Shown in pieces: positions 43,961-51,556 of a stretch of 51,556 nt of DNA. Location of the stretch: contig DATHBD010000029.1 in NCBI GenBank assembly GCA_035296325.1, forward strand, positions 1 to 51,556. Direction: 5' to 3'. Under the pieces are notes generated by a model. The model saw only the letters and a program-made list of their open reading frames with translations, did no database searches and was not told the DNA's origin. The position numbers and the translations under genes are program-made. The number at the start of each line of letters is the position of its first letter. The first letter of the stretch is position 1. This DNA comes from DATHBD01 sp035296325 (lineage in GTDB: Bacteria; Actinomycetota; Actinomycetes; Mycobacteriales; Micromonosporaceae).

Positions 43961-44554
43961 CTACGAGGGGTCCAGTTCTCCGGCCAGGACGACGTGGTCC
44001 GGGGCGAAGGCGGCGACCGCCGCCATCAGCGATCCGGGGCCGCCCACGAACTCCGCCATGCTGACCGCGAGGTCGTAGCCGGCGCTCGCCTGCCGGCCCC
44101 GGTCACCGCTGCGGGCGAGCCGGCGGAGCGGTCTGCGGTCCCACCACCCGGGACGGCGGTCCAGATTGGCCAGCACATCGCGGTACCGGACCAGCAGGTA
44201 CCGGCCGTGCGGCGTGTTCGCGACGGCCACCCGGTCCACCAGCGCCCACGGCAGCACGTGCGTCCGCAGCGCCCCCGGCCGGACGGAGAGGGCGTAGTGG
44301 TTCGCCGCCACCAGCGGCCGCCGGAGCACGCACACCAGCGGCGGTACCGCCCCGAGGGCCGCGAGGCCGGTGACGATTGCTGGCAGCGGCGCCAACGGGT
44401 TCGGCATGCCGGAGGTCAACTGCCCGGGCTCGGTCCCGAAGAGCACCCATACGATGCCGACGACCGCGATGGCGAGCACGCAGTACCAGAACAGGCTGCG
44501 CACCGCGCGGGACGGAAAGCGCCGCCGCCACTCGATCCGTTCCGGGCCACCCAA
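43961..44554 (-). CDS. Membrane protein with PH-like domain
   Basis: TTG 44554 with GGGAGGG upstream gives 197 residues. Two hydrophobic segments (LFWYCVLAIAVVGIVWVLFG and the AIVTGLAALGAVPPLVCVL stretch) are followed by a soluble part (HYALSVRPGALRTHVLPWALV, given in parts) like the bacterial PH-type domains of small membrane proteins. No function is assigned. It is inserted on the opposite strand between radA and disA, which are usually adjacent. Confidence 0.7.
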   Translation of the reverse strand: MGGPERIEWRRRFPSRAVRSLFWYCVLAIAVVGIVWVLFGTEPGQLTSGMPNPLAPLPAIVTGLAALGAVPPLVCVLRRPLVAANHYALSVRPGALRTHVLPWALVDRVAVANTPHGRYLLVRYRDVLANLDRRPGWWDRRPLRRLARSGDRGRQASAGYDLAVSMAEFVGGPGSLMAAVAAFAPDHVVLAGELDPS

Positions 44555-44690
44555 CCGCTGCCCTCCCCCGGCCCTTACGTGCGCTCGGCGCCGTCGTCAA
44601 GCTATCCATCGGCTCAAATGCTCGCCAACTCTACGGTCTGTCACCGAACCACGCCAGCACGAGTTGGCCGGGGATCCGTAGACTGGGGCG

Positions 44691-45830
44691 ATGCCGTTCG
44701 ACCGAGACACCAGCCGGGCCGGGGCCAGCGGCCTCATCGGCTGGGCCGTCGGCCTGCCCGGTGCCGACCCGCTGCGCTCGACCCTTGCGCTGATGGCGCC
44801 CGGCACGGCGCTGCGGGATGGGCTCGAGCGCATCCTCCGGGGCCGCACCGGGGCGCTGATCGTGCTCGGCCACGACCGGGTGGTGGAGAGCATCTGCACC
44901 GGCGGCTTCCCGCTGGACGTGGAGTTCTCCGCGACCCGCCTGCGCGAATTGTGCAAGATGGACGGTGCGGTGGTGCTCTCCAGCGACGGGGCGCGGATCG
45001 TGCGGGCCGCCGTCCACCTGATGCCCGATCCGGGGATCCCGTCCGAGGAGTCCGGCACCCGGCACCGCACCGCCGAGCGGGTCGCCAAGCAGACCGGGTA
45101 CCCGGTGATCTCGGTGAGCCAGTCCATGCGGATCATCGGGCTCTACGTCAGTGGCCAGCGCCACGTGCTCGACGGGTCGACCGCGATCCTGTCCAAGGCC
45201 AACCAGGCGTTGGCCACGCTGGAGCGCTACAAGCTGCGGCTCGACGAGGTCAGCGGCACGCTGTCCGCGTTGGAGATCGAGGACCTGGTCACCGTGCGGG
45301 ACGCGGTCGCGGTGGTGCAGCGGCTGGAGATGGTACGACGCATCGCCGACGAGATCGCCGGGTACGTGGTCGAGCTGGGCACCGACGGTCGGCTCCTGGC
45401 CCTGCAGCTCGAGGAGCTGATGGCCGGCGTGGAGGCGGACCGGACTCTGGTGATCCGGGACTACGTGCCGGGCGGCGGCGCGCGGCGCCAGCGCTCCACC
45501 GATGACGCGCTGGACGAGCTCGACGCGCTCTCGGCTACCGACCTGATCGACCTGGTGGCGGTCGCCCGGGCACTCGGCTACCCCGGCTCGAGCGATGCCC
45601 TGGACGCGGGGGTCTCGCCGCGCGGCTTCCGGCTGCTGGCCAAGGTCCCGCGTTTGCCCGCCCCGGTGGTGGATCGGCTGGTCGAGCACTTCGGCAGCCT
45701 GCAGCGGTTGCTGGGCGCCACGGTGGACGATCTGCAGACCGTCGAGGGCGTCGGCGACGCGCGCGCCCGGGGCGTACGCGAGGGCCTGTCCCGCCTGGCC
45801 GAGGCGTCCATCCTGGAGCGCTACGTCTGA
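44691..45830 (+). CDS. disA: DNA integrity scanning diadenylate cyclase
   Basis: This protein of about 379 residues makes cyclic di-AMP and senses DNA branch points. The catalytic DAC domain shows LIVLGHDRVVES, KMDGAVVLSSDG (DGA motif) and SGTRHRTAERVAKQTG (RHR motif). A helical spine follows, then a C-terminal RuvA-like helix-hairpin-helix (FGSLQRLLGATVDDLQTVEG). All key residues are present. It lies in the radA-disA core pair. Confidence 0.97.
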   Translation: MPFDRDTSRAGASGLIGWAVGLPGADPLRSTLALMAPGTALRDGLERILRGRTGALIVLGHDRVVESICTGGFPLDVEFSATRLRELCKMDGAVVLSSDGARIVRAAVHLMPDPGIPSEESGTRHRTAERVAKQTGYPVISVSQSMRIIGLYVSGQRHVLDGSTAILSKANQALATLERYKLRLDEVSGTLSALEIEDLVTVRDAVAVVQRLEMVRRIADEIAGYVVELGTDGRLLALQLEELMAGVEADRTLVIRDYVPGGGARRQRSTDDALDELDALSATDLIDLVAVARALGYPGSSDALDAGVSPRGFRLLAKVPRLPAPVVDRLVEHFGSLQRLLGATVDDLQTVEGVGDARARGVREGLSRLAEASILERYV

Positions 45831-45853
45831 CCGTGCCCCCGGCCGTTGAGCTC

Positions 45854-45900
45854 GGTCCAGGTCAGGTCGGTCCAGGTCGGATCAGGTCGGATCAGGTCAG
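45854..45900. repeat. Degenerate 10-bp tandem repeats after disA
   Basis: GGTCCAGGTC / GGATCAGGTC units are repeated four to five times in the gap between disA and the convergent membrane-anchored gene. The last unit reaches the stop of that gene. Confidence 0.7.
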
Positions 45901-46560
45901 GGTGAGCGCGACCGGTTCGCTGATCTTCGTGGCCAGGCGGCCGAAGAGCTGGTACCTGCCGGGCGCCGGCGGCTGGCGCTTGGCCTCGTCGCAACCCGCG
46001 TTGTTGGCCTTGCCGCCCCAGTTGACGAAGAACGGCACCTCCGCGTCGGCATTGAGGTGCTGCACGCTGGAATCGTGCTGGGGGTTGCACGCGTCCGACG
46101 ACCACACCTTCGTGGCGTCGAGCTGGATATACAGCTCCTGCGCCTCCGCTCCGAGGTCCCGGGTGCACTTGCGGGCCGAGATGTTCTTGATCTTCAGGGA
46201 GAGCTTCACCGACGCGCCCCGCCGGGCCGGATTGGGCTCCGCCACCGGGGTGAGCGCAATGTCCTCGTCGGTGCAGGTGGGCACGGCCGGCAGGGCGGGT
46301 GCCGGCACGACCGGGCCGGTCTGCACCGCGGGCACGCCCGACGGCGGGGCACCGTCGGTGCCGTCCACACTGGGCGTGAGGATCGCCGACGAGGACCCGC
46401 TCGTGGTGACGCGCTTGTCGCCGGAGTCCGAGGGCGCTGACCGAGACACGCTCGAGATCGACACCCACAGCACCGAGAAGATCAGCAGCATGGCACCGAG
46501 CAGAACCGCCCGGCGTCGCCAGTAGACCGCCGAGGGCAAAGGGCCAACCGTGAGTTTCAT
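45892..46560 (-). CDS. Hypothetical membrane-anchored extracytoplasmic protein
   Basis: This 222-residue protein has one N-terminal transmembrane segment (RAVLLGAMLLIFSVLWVSI), a Ser/Pro/Val-rich linker, and a beta-rich domain with four Cys: PTCTDEDIAL, SARKCTRDLG, SDACNPQHD and NNAGCDEAKR. The Cys probably form disulfides outside the cell. The place after disA on the opposite strand corresponds to the conserved membrane protein gene of mycobacteria. No function is assigned. Confidence 0.75.
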   Translation of the reverse strand: MKLTVGPLPSAVYWRRRAVLLGAMLLIFSVLWVSISSVSRSAPSDSGDKRVTTSGSSSAILTPSVDGTDGAPPSGVPAVQTGPVVPAPALPAVPTCTDEDIALTPVAEPNPARRGASVKLSLKIKNISARKCTRDLGAEAQELYIQLDATKVWSSDACNPQHDSSVQHLNADAEVPFFVNWGGKANNAGCDEAKRQPPAPGRYQLFGRLATKISEPVALTLT

Positions 46561-46617
46561 GATGGCATCACGGTATCGGCGTCCGGCCGCCGGATCATGC
46601 AGGCACGCCGAACGCTC

Positions 46618-47184
46618 TCACAGGTACACCTTGCGGCTGTACACCGCGTTGGCGCCGGTCACCCGGTCGAGGAACAGCAGTCCGACGCAGTGATCGATCT
46701 CGTGCTGCAGCGCACGCGCCTCGAACCCGTCGGTCACCAGCTCCACTTCGGCGCCGGTGCCGGGCAGCTGCCCCCGCACGGTCACCCGGCCGGCGCGCTT
46801 GACGTCGCCGGTCAGGTCCGGCACCGACATGCAGCCCTCCCGGCCCTTCTGCCACTGCGACGACTGCACCACCTCGGCGTTGCACAGCACGAAGGTCGGG
46901 TGGACGGTACGGCTCTTGGGGTGCCCGGCCACGTCCACCGCGAAGACGTGCGCGGAGACACCGATCTGCGGGGCGGCCAGGCCGACACATCCCGGCGACA
47001 CGCGCATCGTGGCGACCAGATCCGCGGCCAGCCGCACCGTGGCCGGCGCGGTGGGATCGACGGGCTGGCTCGGGGTGGACAGTACGGCCGCCGGCGCCCG
47101 TACCACCGAGCGGACCACGCCGCCGGCAGCGGCGTGCAGCAGCTCAGCCAGGTCGGGCAGGTCCGCCAGGGGCAGATCGGTCAC
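46618..47184 (-). CDS. def: Peptide deformylase
   Basis: The protein has 188 residues from GTG 47184. All three deformylase motifs are present: CVGLAAPQIG (motif 1), EGCMSVP (motif 2, metal-binding Cys) and QHEIDH (motif 3, metal-binding His and catalytic Glu). It removes the formyl group from nascent proteins. The start overlaps the stop of the ACT-domain gene by four bases (GTGA), so the two are co-translated. Many actinomycetes carry more than one deformylase. Confidence 0.95.
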   Translation of the reverse strand: MTDLPLADLPDLAELLHAAAGGVVRSVVRAPAAVLSTPSQPVDPTAPATVRLAADLVATMRVSPGCVGLAAPQIGVSAHVFAVDVAGHPKSRTVHPTFVLCNAEVVQSSQWQKGREGCMSVPDLTGDVKRAGRVTVRGQLPGTGAEVELVTDGFEARALQHEIDHCVGLLFLDRVTGANAVYSRKVYL

Positions 47185-47699
47185 AGCACGTCCGCCTCGG
47201 CCGGCCGGAGCGTCGCCTCGACGCCGAGCCGATCCGCGGCCTGCCGCAGCCGGTCGGCCAGCCGGTCGACATCCACCGTGGACGGAAGGTCGATGTCCGC
47301 CACCACCAGGTAGAACTCACCGGCGAGACGGGTGGTCAGGTCGGTCACGTTGCCGCCGGCGTCGGCGACGGTGCGGGCCAGTGCCGCGACGATGCCCAGC
47401 CGGTCGGCGCCGTGCACGGTGAGCACATGGTGCGTGCCGCCATGCGGCGCCGCGGTCTCCGGCGCCACCCGCCGGACCGTCACGACGAGGGAACCAGACC
47501 CGGTGAGCGGCTCGAGCGCCGCCTCGACCTCGGTCGGGGCCGGCTCGCCCGCGCAGATCAGGGTCATTGCGAAGTGCCCGCGCAGGCGGGTCATGGTGGA
47601 GTCGGTCAGGTTGAGCCCGAGCCGGGCCAGGATCTCGGTGGCGTCTGCGATGATGCCCGGCCGGTCGTGGCCGATCACTGTGACGGCGTACTCGTTCAT
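47181..47699 (-). CDS. Double ACT-domain protein, GcvR-like
   Basis: ATG 47699 starts MNEYAVTVIGHDRPGIIADA, giving 172 residues with two ACT domains: about 3-75 (RPGIIADATEILARLGLNL) and about 90-165 (HVLTVHGADRLGIVAALA, then GGNVTDLTTR). Such proteins resemble the glycine cleavage regulator GcvR and bind amino acids. No DNA-binding domain is present. It is co-translated with def. The start of divergent mutY is 74 bases away. Confidence 0.88.
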   Translation of the reverse strand: MNEYAVTVIGHDRPGIIADATEILARLGLNLTDSTMTRLRGHFAMTLICAGEPAPTEVEAALEPLTGSGSLVVTVRRVAPETAAPHGGTHHVLTVHGADRLGIVAALARTVADAGGNVTDLTTRLAGEFYLVVADIDLPSTVDVDRLADRLRQAADRLGVEATLRPAEADVL

Positions 47700-47773
47700 C
47701 GCGCACATCTTGCCCGACGGGAGCCGCCGTCTGCTCATCCACCCGCGCGTGGCGCGGCGCTACGATCGGCGCG

Positions 47774-48682
47774 ATGCGGGACGCGAGCCTGGCCGAGACG
47801 GTCATTTCCTGGTACGACGAGCACGCGCGCGACCTTCCGTGGCGGCGGCCCGAGGTGTCGCCGTGGGGCGTGCTGGTCAGCGAGTTCATGCTCCAGCAGA
47901 CCCAGGTGAGCCGGGTGGAGCCGGTGTGGCACGCCTGGATGGCCCGCTGGCCGACCGCGGCCGCGCTGGCCGAGAGCCCGTCCGGCGAGGCGATCCGGGC
48001 CTGGGGTCGGCTCGGCTACCCGCGCCGCGCGCTGCGGCTGCACGAGTGCGCGGTGCAGATCGTGGCGCGGCACGGTGGGGCGGTGCCGAGCGATCTCGCC
48101 GCGCTGCTCGCGCTGCCCGGCATCGGCTCGTACACCGGTCGGGCGGTCGCCGCCTTCGCGTACCGGCAGCGCCACCCCGTGGTGGACACCAACGTCCGAC
48201 GGGTCGTGGCGCGGGCGGCGGGCGGGCGTCCGGACGCGGGGTCGGCCACCACGGTCGCCGACCTGCACGCGGTCGAGGCGTTGCTGCCCGCGGTGCCGGA
48301 GCGCGCCGCCCGGGCCTCGGTGGCGTTCATGGAACTGGGCGCGCTGGTGTGCACCGCGCGGGTGCCGCGCTGCGCCGCGTGCCCGCTGGTTGCCGGCTGC
48401 GCGTGGCGGCTCAGCGGCTCGCCGCCGGCGGACGGCCCGGCGCCCCAGCGGCGCACCCAGCGCTACGCCGGCACCGACCGGCAGGTGCGCGGCCTGCTCC
48501 TGGCGGTACTCCGGGACGCCCCCGGGCCGGTACCGGGCACCCGGCTGGACTCGGTGTGGCCGGACGCGGACCAACGCACCCGTGCGCTGGCCGGGCTGCT
48601 CGCCGACCGCCTGGTCTGCCAGCCGGTACCGCAGATGTACGCGCTGCCCGGCGGCCCGGCGGAGCGGATGCAGCCGATGTGA
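47774..48682 (+). CDS. mutY: A/G-specific adenine glycosylase
   Basis: This 302-residue base-excision repair enzyme removes adenine opposite 8-oxoguanine. Catalytic Glu is in SEFMLQQTQV. The helix-hairpin-helix and catalytic Asp are LPGIGSYTGRAVAAFAY and VVDTNVRR. The iron-sulfur cluster Cys follow the C-x6-C-x2-C-x5-C pattern (CTARVPRCAACPLVAGC). The C-terminal NUDIX-like domain of E. coli MutY is absent, as in several actinobacterial enzymes. ATG 47774 leaves a 74-base divergent gap. Confidence 0.95.
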   Translation: MRDASLAETVISWYDEHARDLPWRRPEVSPWGVLVSEFMLQQTQVSRVEPVWHAWMARWPTAAALAESPSGEAIRAWGRLGYPRRALRLHECAVQIVARHGGAVPSDLAALLALPGIGSYTGRAVAAFAYRQRHPVVDTNVRRVVARAAGGRPDAGSATTVADLHAVEALLPAVPERAARASVAFMELGALVCTARVPRCAACPLVAGCAWRLSGSPPADGPAPQRRTQRYAGTDRQVRGLLLAVLRDAPGPVPGTRLDSVWPDADQRTRALAGLLADRLVCQPVPQMYALPGGPAERMQPM

Positions 48683-48703
48683 CGGGGGATACCCCGGACG
48701 GCG

Positions 48704-48746
48704 TTGACACCGGCGATCATGGTGGTAGCGTACGAAACAGTTTCGT
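48704..48746 (+). promoter_or_regulatory. tetR-MFS promoter with overlapping palindromic operator
   Basis: TTGACA (48704-48709) and TAGCGT (48726-48731) are spaced by 16 bases. A perfect palindrome ACGAAACAGTTTCGT (48732-48746) directly follows the -10, where a bound TetR dimer would block polymerase. The regulator start is 28 bases further on. Confidence 0.75.
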
Positions 48747-48773
48747 TTCGATACCGCTCCTGAGAGGTGCCTG

Positions 48774-49394
48774 ATGTCAGACCCGGTCCGCGACGTCGAC
48801 TCGCCGGACCTGGTCGTTCCCCGATCCCCGCGCTCCACCCGGCTCGGCGACGAGCGGGAGCACGAAATTCTGCGGGCCACCTACGCCCTCCTCGCCGAGG
48901 TGGGGTACGAAGGGCTACGTCTGGACGCGGTCGCCGCCAGAGCCAGGGCGAGCAAGGCCACGCTCTACCGGCACTGGCCCGGCAAGGCCCAGCTGGTCGC
49001 GGACGCGGTGCGCTCCTGCCAGGCCTCCCGCCATCAGCCGCCGGACACCGGCTCGCTGCGCGGCGACCTGGTGGCGATGCTCAACGTCATGGCGTCCTCG
49101 ATGACCCAGGACGACGGGCCGCTCTTCGCCGGCCTGGTCATGGCCATGCAGAACGATCCCGAACTGGCTGCGGAGGTACGCCGGAATCGGGCCTCCGGTG
49201 CCACTCCCGCCGCGGCCATCCATGCCAATGCGGTAAACCGGGGGGAACTCGACCCCGACTCCAATCCCCAACTCATCGACGAGATCGCGCCAGCGGTGAT
49301 GTTCATGCGCTGCTTCGCTCTGGGCGAGCCGATCGACGAGGCCTTCATCGACCACCTGGTGGACGACATCCTGCTGCCGCTGCTGTCGCGGTAG
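48774..49394 (+). CDS. TetR family transcriptional regulator
   Basis: The 206-residue protein starts at ATG 48774 with GAGAGG upstream. The N-terminal helix-turn-helix is canonical: REHEILRATYALLAEVGYEG, LDAVAARARASKATLYRHW. The C-terminal ligand domain belongs to the TetR_C_11-like type (GPLFAGLVMAMQNDPELA). It precedes the MFS exporter by 91 bases on the same strand and probably represses both through the palindrome at 48732-48746 (inference). Confidence 0.92.
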   Translation: MSDPVRDVDSPDLVVPRSPRSTRLGDEREHEILRATYALLAEVGYEGLRLDAVAARARASKATLYRHWPGKAQLVADAVRSCQASRHQPPDTGSLRGDLVAMLNVMASSMTQDDGPLFAGLVMAMQNDPELAAEVRRNRASGATPAAAIHANAVNRGELDPDSNPQLIDEIAPAVMFMRCFALGEPIDEAFIDHLVDDILLPLLSR

Positions 49395-49485
49395 CCATCC
49401 CACCTTTCCCGGCGGGCAGTACAGCTGTCCGCGCACCTGGCGCGTCCACATCCGCGGACCGCCGCCTCTCAAAAGGGGAACAACC

Positions 49486-51000
49486 ATGTCAAGCTCCACA
49501 AGTTCCATCGAGGCGCGAGAGGCTCAGGCGGTCGAGCCGGATCCGAAGCGATGGCTCGCTCTCACCGTCATCGCGATCTCCCAGCTCCTCATCGTGCTCG
49601 ACGGCACGGTCGTCAACATCGCCCTGCCCACCGTCCAGGAAGCACTCGACATCAGCACGGCCGACCGGCAGTGGGCGCTCACCGCGTACACGTTGTCCTT
49701 CGGTGGCCTGCTGCTGCTCGGCGGGCGCATCGCCGACTACACCGGCCGCAAACGCGCGTTCATCATCGGCCTGATCGGCTTCGCCGCCGCCTCCGCCCTC
49801 GGTGGGCTGGCGCAGAACGCGCCCATGTTCTTCGGGGCACGGGCACTGCAGGGTGCGTTCGCCGCGCTGATGGCGCCGGCGGCACTCGCGCTGCTGACGG
49901 TCGTGTTCACCAAGCCGAAGGAACGCGCGATGGCGTTCGGCATCTACGGTGCCATCGCCGGTGGCGGCAGCGCGGTCGGGCTGCTCGTCGGCGGCGTCCT
50001 GACCGAGTACGCGTCGTGGCGCTGGACGCTGCTGATCAGCACGCCGATCGCGATCGCCGCCGCGTTCGCCACGGCCGCCTGGGTCCGGGAGAGCAGGGCG
50101 CACGGCAACACCAGCTACGACCTGCCCGGCGCGATCACCTCCACGCTCGGCCTGGTGGCGCTGGTGTACGCCTTCACGAAAGCCGCCCCCACCGGCCCGG
50201 AGGGCGCCAACTGGGGCTCGCCGCTGGTGGTCACGATGTTCGCCGTCGCCGCCGTGTTCCTCACCGCCTTCGTGGTGATCGAAGCCCGCTCGACGAACCC
50301 GCTCCTGCCCTTGCGGGTACTACGCGACCGCAACCGCGGCGGCTCATACCTGATCGCGCTCATCGTCGGCGTTTCCCTGTTCGGCACGTTCCTGTTCCTG
50401 AGCTACTACCTGCAGCAGACGCTCGGCTACTCGACGCTGAAGAGTGGTGTCGCGTTCCTGCCGTTCACCGTCGGCATCATCGCCGGCGCCATGCTCTCCG
50501 CACAGATCATGCCGCGGGTAGGCCCCCGTATCCCGATGGTCAGCGGGCTGGTCCTCGCCACCGTCGGCATGCTGCTGCTGACCCGCCTCGGCGTGGACAC
50601 CGGCTTCTGGTCCCACGTCTTCCCGGCCGAGCTGATCATGGCCTTCGGCATGGGCGTCGTGTTCGGTCCGTTGACCAGCACCGCGCTCGTCGGCGTGGCC
50701 GAGCACGACGCCGGCGTGGCGAGTGCCCTGGTCAACACGGCGCAGCAGGTGGGCGGCTCGGTCGGGCTGGCGCTGCTGAACACGATCTCGATCTCCGCGT
50801 TCACCACGTACCTCGCCGACAACCGGATCGACCCGCAGAGCAACCCGCTCGGCGCGATGGCGGGCACGGTGCACGGCTACTCGGTCGCGTTCTTCGTCAG
50901 CGCCGGTCTGATGGCGCTCGCGGCGGTCCTGGCGGCCGTGTTCATTCAGGCGCGCGCCGAGGATCTGCACACCAACGAGGCGGTGCCGGCGCTGGGCTGA
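49486..51000 (+). CDS. MFS transporter, DHA2 (EmrB/QacA) drug efflux family
   Basis: This 504-residue protein has about 14 transmembrane helices. Family motifs are LDGTVVNIALPTVQ in helix 1, GGRIADYTGRKRAFIIG between helices 2 and 3 (motif A), and GIYGAIAGGGSAVGLLVGG (motif C, antiporter). ATG 49486 has AAAAGGGG upstream. It exports small hydrophobic compounds with proton exchange. The substrate is unknown; it may serve as self-resistance for a cluster product, but TetR-DHA2 pairs are common in the genus. A strong terminator follows. Confidence 0.95.
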   Translation: MSSSTSSIEAREAQAVEPDPKRWLALTVIAISQLLIVLDGTVVNIALPTVQEALDISTADRQWALTAYTLSFGGLLLLGGRIADYTGRKRAFIIGLIGFAAASALGGLAQNAPMFFGARALQGAFAALMAPAALALLTVVFTKPKERAMAFGIYGAIAGGGSAVGLLVGGVLTEYASWRWTLLISTPIAIAAAFATAAWVRESRAHGNTSYDLPGAITSTLGLVALVYAFTKAAPTGPEGANWGSPLVVTMFAVAAVFLTAFVVIEARSTNPLLPLRVLRDRNRGGSYLIALIVGVSLFGTFLFLSYYLQQTLGYSTLKSGVAFLPFTVGIIAGAMLSAQIMPRVGPRIPMVSGLVLATVGMLLLTRLGVDTGFWSHVFPAELIMAFGMGVVFGPLTSTALVGVAEHDAGVASALVNTAQQVGGSVGLALLNTISISAFTTYLADNRIDPQSNPLGAMAGTVHGYSVAFFVSAGLMALAAVLAAVFIQARAEDLHTNEAVPALG

Positions 51001-51011
51001 CCTGTCAGGGG

Positions 51012-51055
51012 CAATGGAAGAGGGCGGTCGCCGTGGCGACCGCCCTCTTCCATTG
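51012..51055. terminator. Bidirectional hairpin terminator between the MFS gene and clpC
   Basis: A perfect 21-base stem (arms begin CAATGGAAGAGGG and end CCCTCTTCCATTG) has a two-base centre, placed between two convergent genes. Confidence 0.92.
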
Positions 51056-51066
51056 TGTCTGCGCTC

Positions 51067-51556
51067 TTACTCCTCGGCGGCGGTGGCTGCCGCTCCGGTC
51101 GCCGTGCCGCCCAGGTCGGCGGGCACCGTTTCCGGCACGACAGCGGGCTTCTCCGCCCCGCTGAAGACGAGCTTGGAGTTCTCGAAGTCCATCGGGTCGC
51201 CTTCGCAGTCGACCACGACGATCTGGCCGGCGCGCAGGTCGTTGAAGAGGATGCGCTCGGACAGTGAGTCCTCGATCTCGCGCTGGATGGTCCGGCGTAG
51301 CGGCCGGGCGCCCAGCACGGGGTCGTACCCCTTCTTGGCCAGGAACCGCTTCGCGTTGTCGGTCAGCTCCAGGCCCATGTCCTTGTTGCGGAGCTGGGTC
51401 TCGATCCGGTTGATCATGAGATCAACGATGCCGAGGATCTGCTCCTCGCTGAGCTGGTGGAACACGATCGTGTCGTCGATGCGGTTGAGGAACTCCGGGC
51501 GGAAGTGCTGCTTCAGCTCGTCGTTGACCTTCTGCTTCATCCGCTCGTAGTTGCTC
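51067..51556 (-). CDS. clpC: ClpC ATPase, C-terminal fragment
   Basis: The gene continues beyond the right edge; 162 C-terminal residues are seen. They cover the end of the second AAA+ module: HFRPEFLNRIDDTIVFHQL with the sensor-2 region GARPLRRTIQREIEDSLSE. The C-terminal tail is Ala/Glu/Thr-rich. ClpC unfolds proteins for ClpP. It is essential in actinobacteria and lies at the usual place beyond disA/mutY. Confidence 0.95.
   Translation of the reverse strand, partial: SNYERMKQKVNDELKQHFRPEFLNRIDDTIVFHQLSEEQILGIVDLMINRIETQLRNKDMGLELTDNAKRFLAKKGYDPVLGARPLRRTIQREIEDSLSERILFNDLRAGQIVVVDCEGDPMDFENSKLVFSGAEKPAVVPETVPADLGGTATGAAATAAEE

Overview
The window looks like a high-GC actinomycete chromosome, most likely Micromonosporaceae (inference). 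Coding strands show strong G/C third positions. The right third keeps the actinobacterial core order known from mycobacteria: carD-ispD-ispF, then a lipoprotein gene with radA and disA, then mutY and clpC. No tRNA, rRNA, CRISPR array or complete transposon was recognised.

Region 1 (1-9384) is the right end of an NRPS-type biosynthetic cluster. It holds the end of an NRPS (A domain plus carrier protein). This is followed by a tightly coupled run of two acyl-CoA dehydrogenase-like flavoproteins and both subunits of ATP sulfurylase (cysD, cysN). Then come a lone carrier protein on the minus strand, an atypical response regulator without a phospho-acceptor Asp, and an unusual A-TE protein. That protein has only the C-lobe of a condensation domain, a serine-type specificity code, no carrier domain, and a thioesterase-like domain whose His position has changed. 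This split-module arrangement with dedicated APS synthesis is my best candidate for an undescribed system.

Region 2 (9385-24770) is accessory and signalling DNA. It contains a FIST sensor with a GAF-GAF-GGDEF-EAL enzyme, a His-rich secreted protein with EF-hand-like loops, a DUF305 lipoprotein, two GNATs, an ATP-dependent DNA ligase and a MazF-like protein. It also has a divergent MarR pair around a palindrome, a membrane GGDEF protein, a 39-residue cysteine protein, AzlCD, and a DGPF/YCII protein with its ECF42-type sigma factor.

Region 3 (24771-33784) centres on tyrosine/homogentisate catabolism: an Lrp regulator, hppD, an aromatic or histidinol-phosphate type aminotransferase and hmgA. 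A two-gene minus-strand cassette (winged-helix regulator plus membrane protein) sits between two near-identical copies of the hppD 3' end. It appears to have split an hppD-RDD-RDD-aminotransferase operon.

Region 4 (33667-51556) is the core block (ispF, ispD, carD, LpqE-like lipoprotein, radA, disA, def, mutY, clpC) with accessory insertions. A TVP38-type membrane gene lies between ispD and ispF. A type III PKS / flavoprotein / methyltransferase / UbiA prenyltransferase cluster (37496-41381) lies between carD and radA. A TetR-MFS efflux pair precedes clpC. hmgA and ispF overlap tail to tail through a 15-bp tandem repeat that is translated in both.
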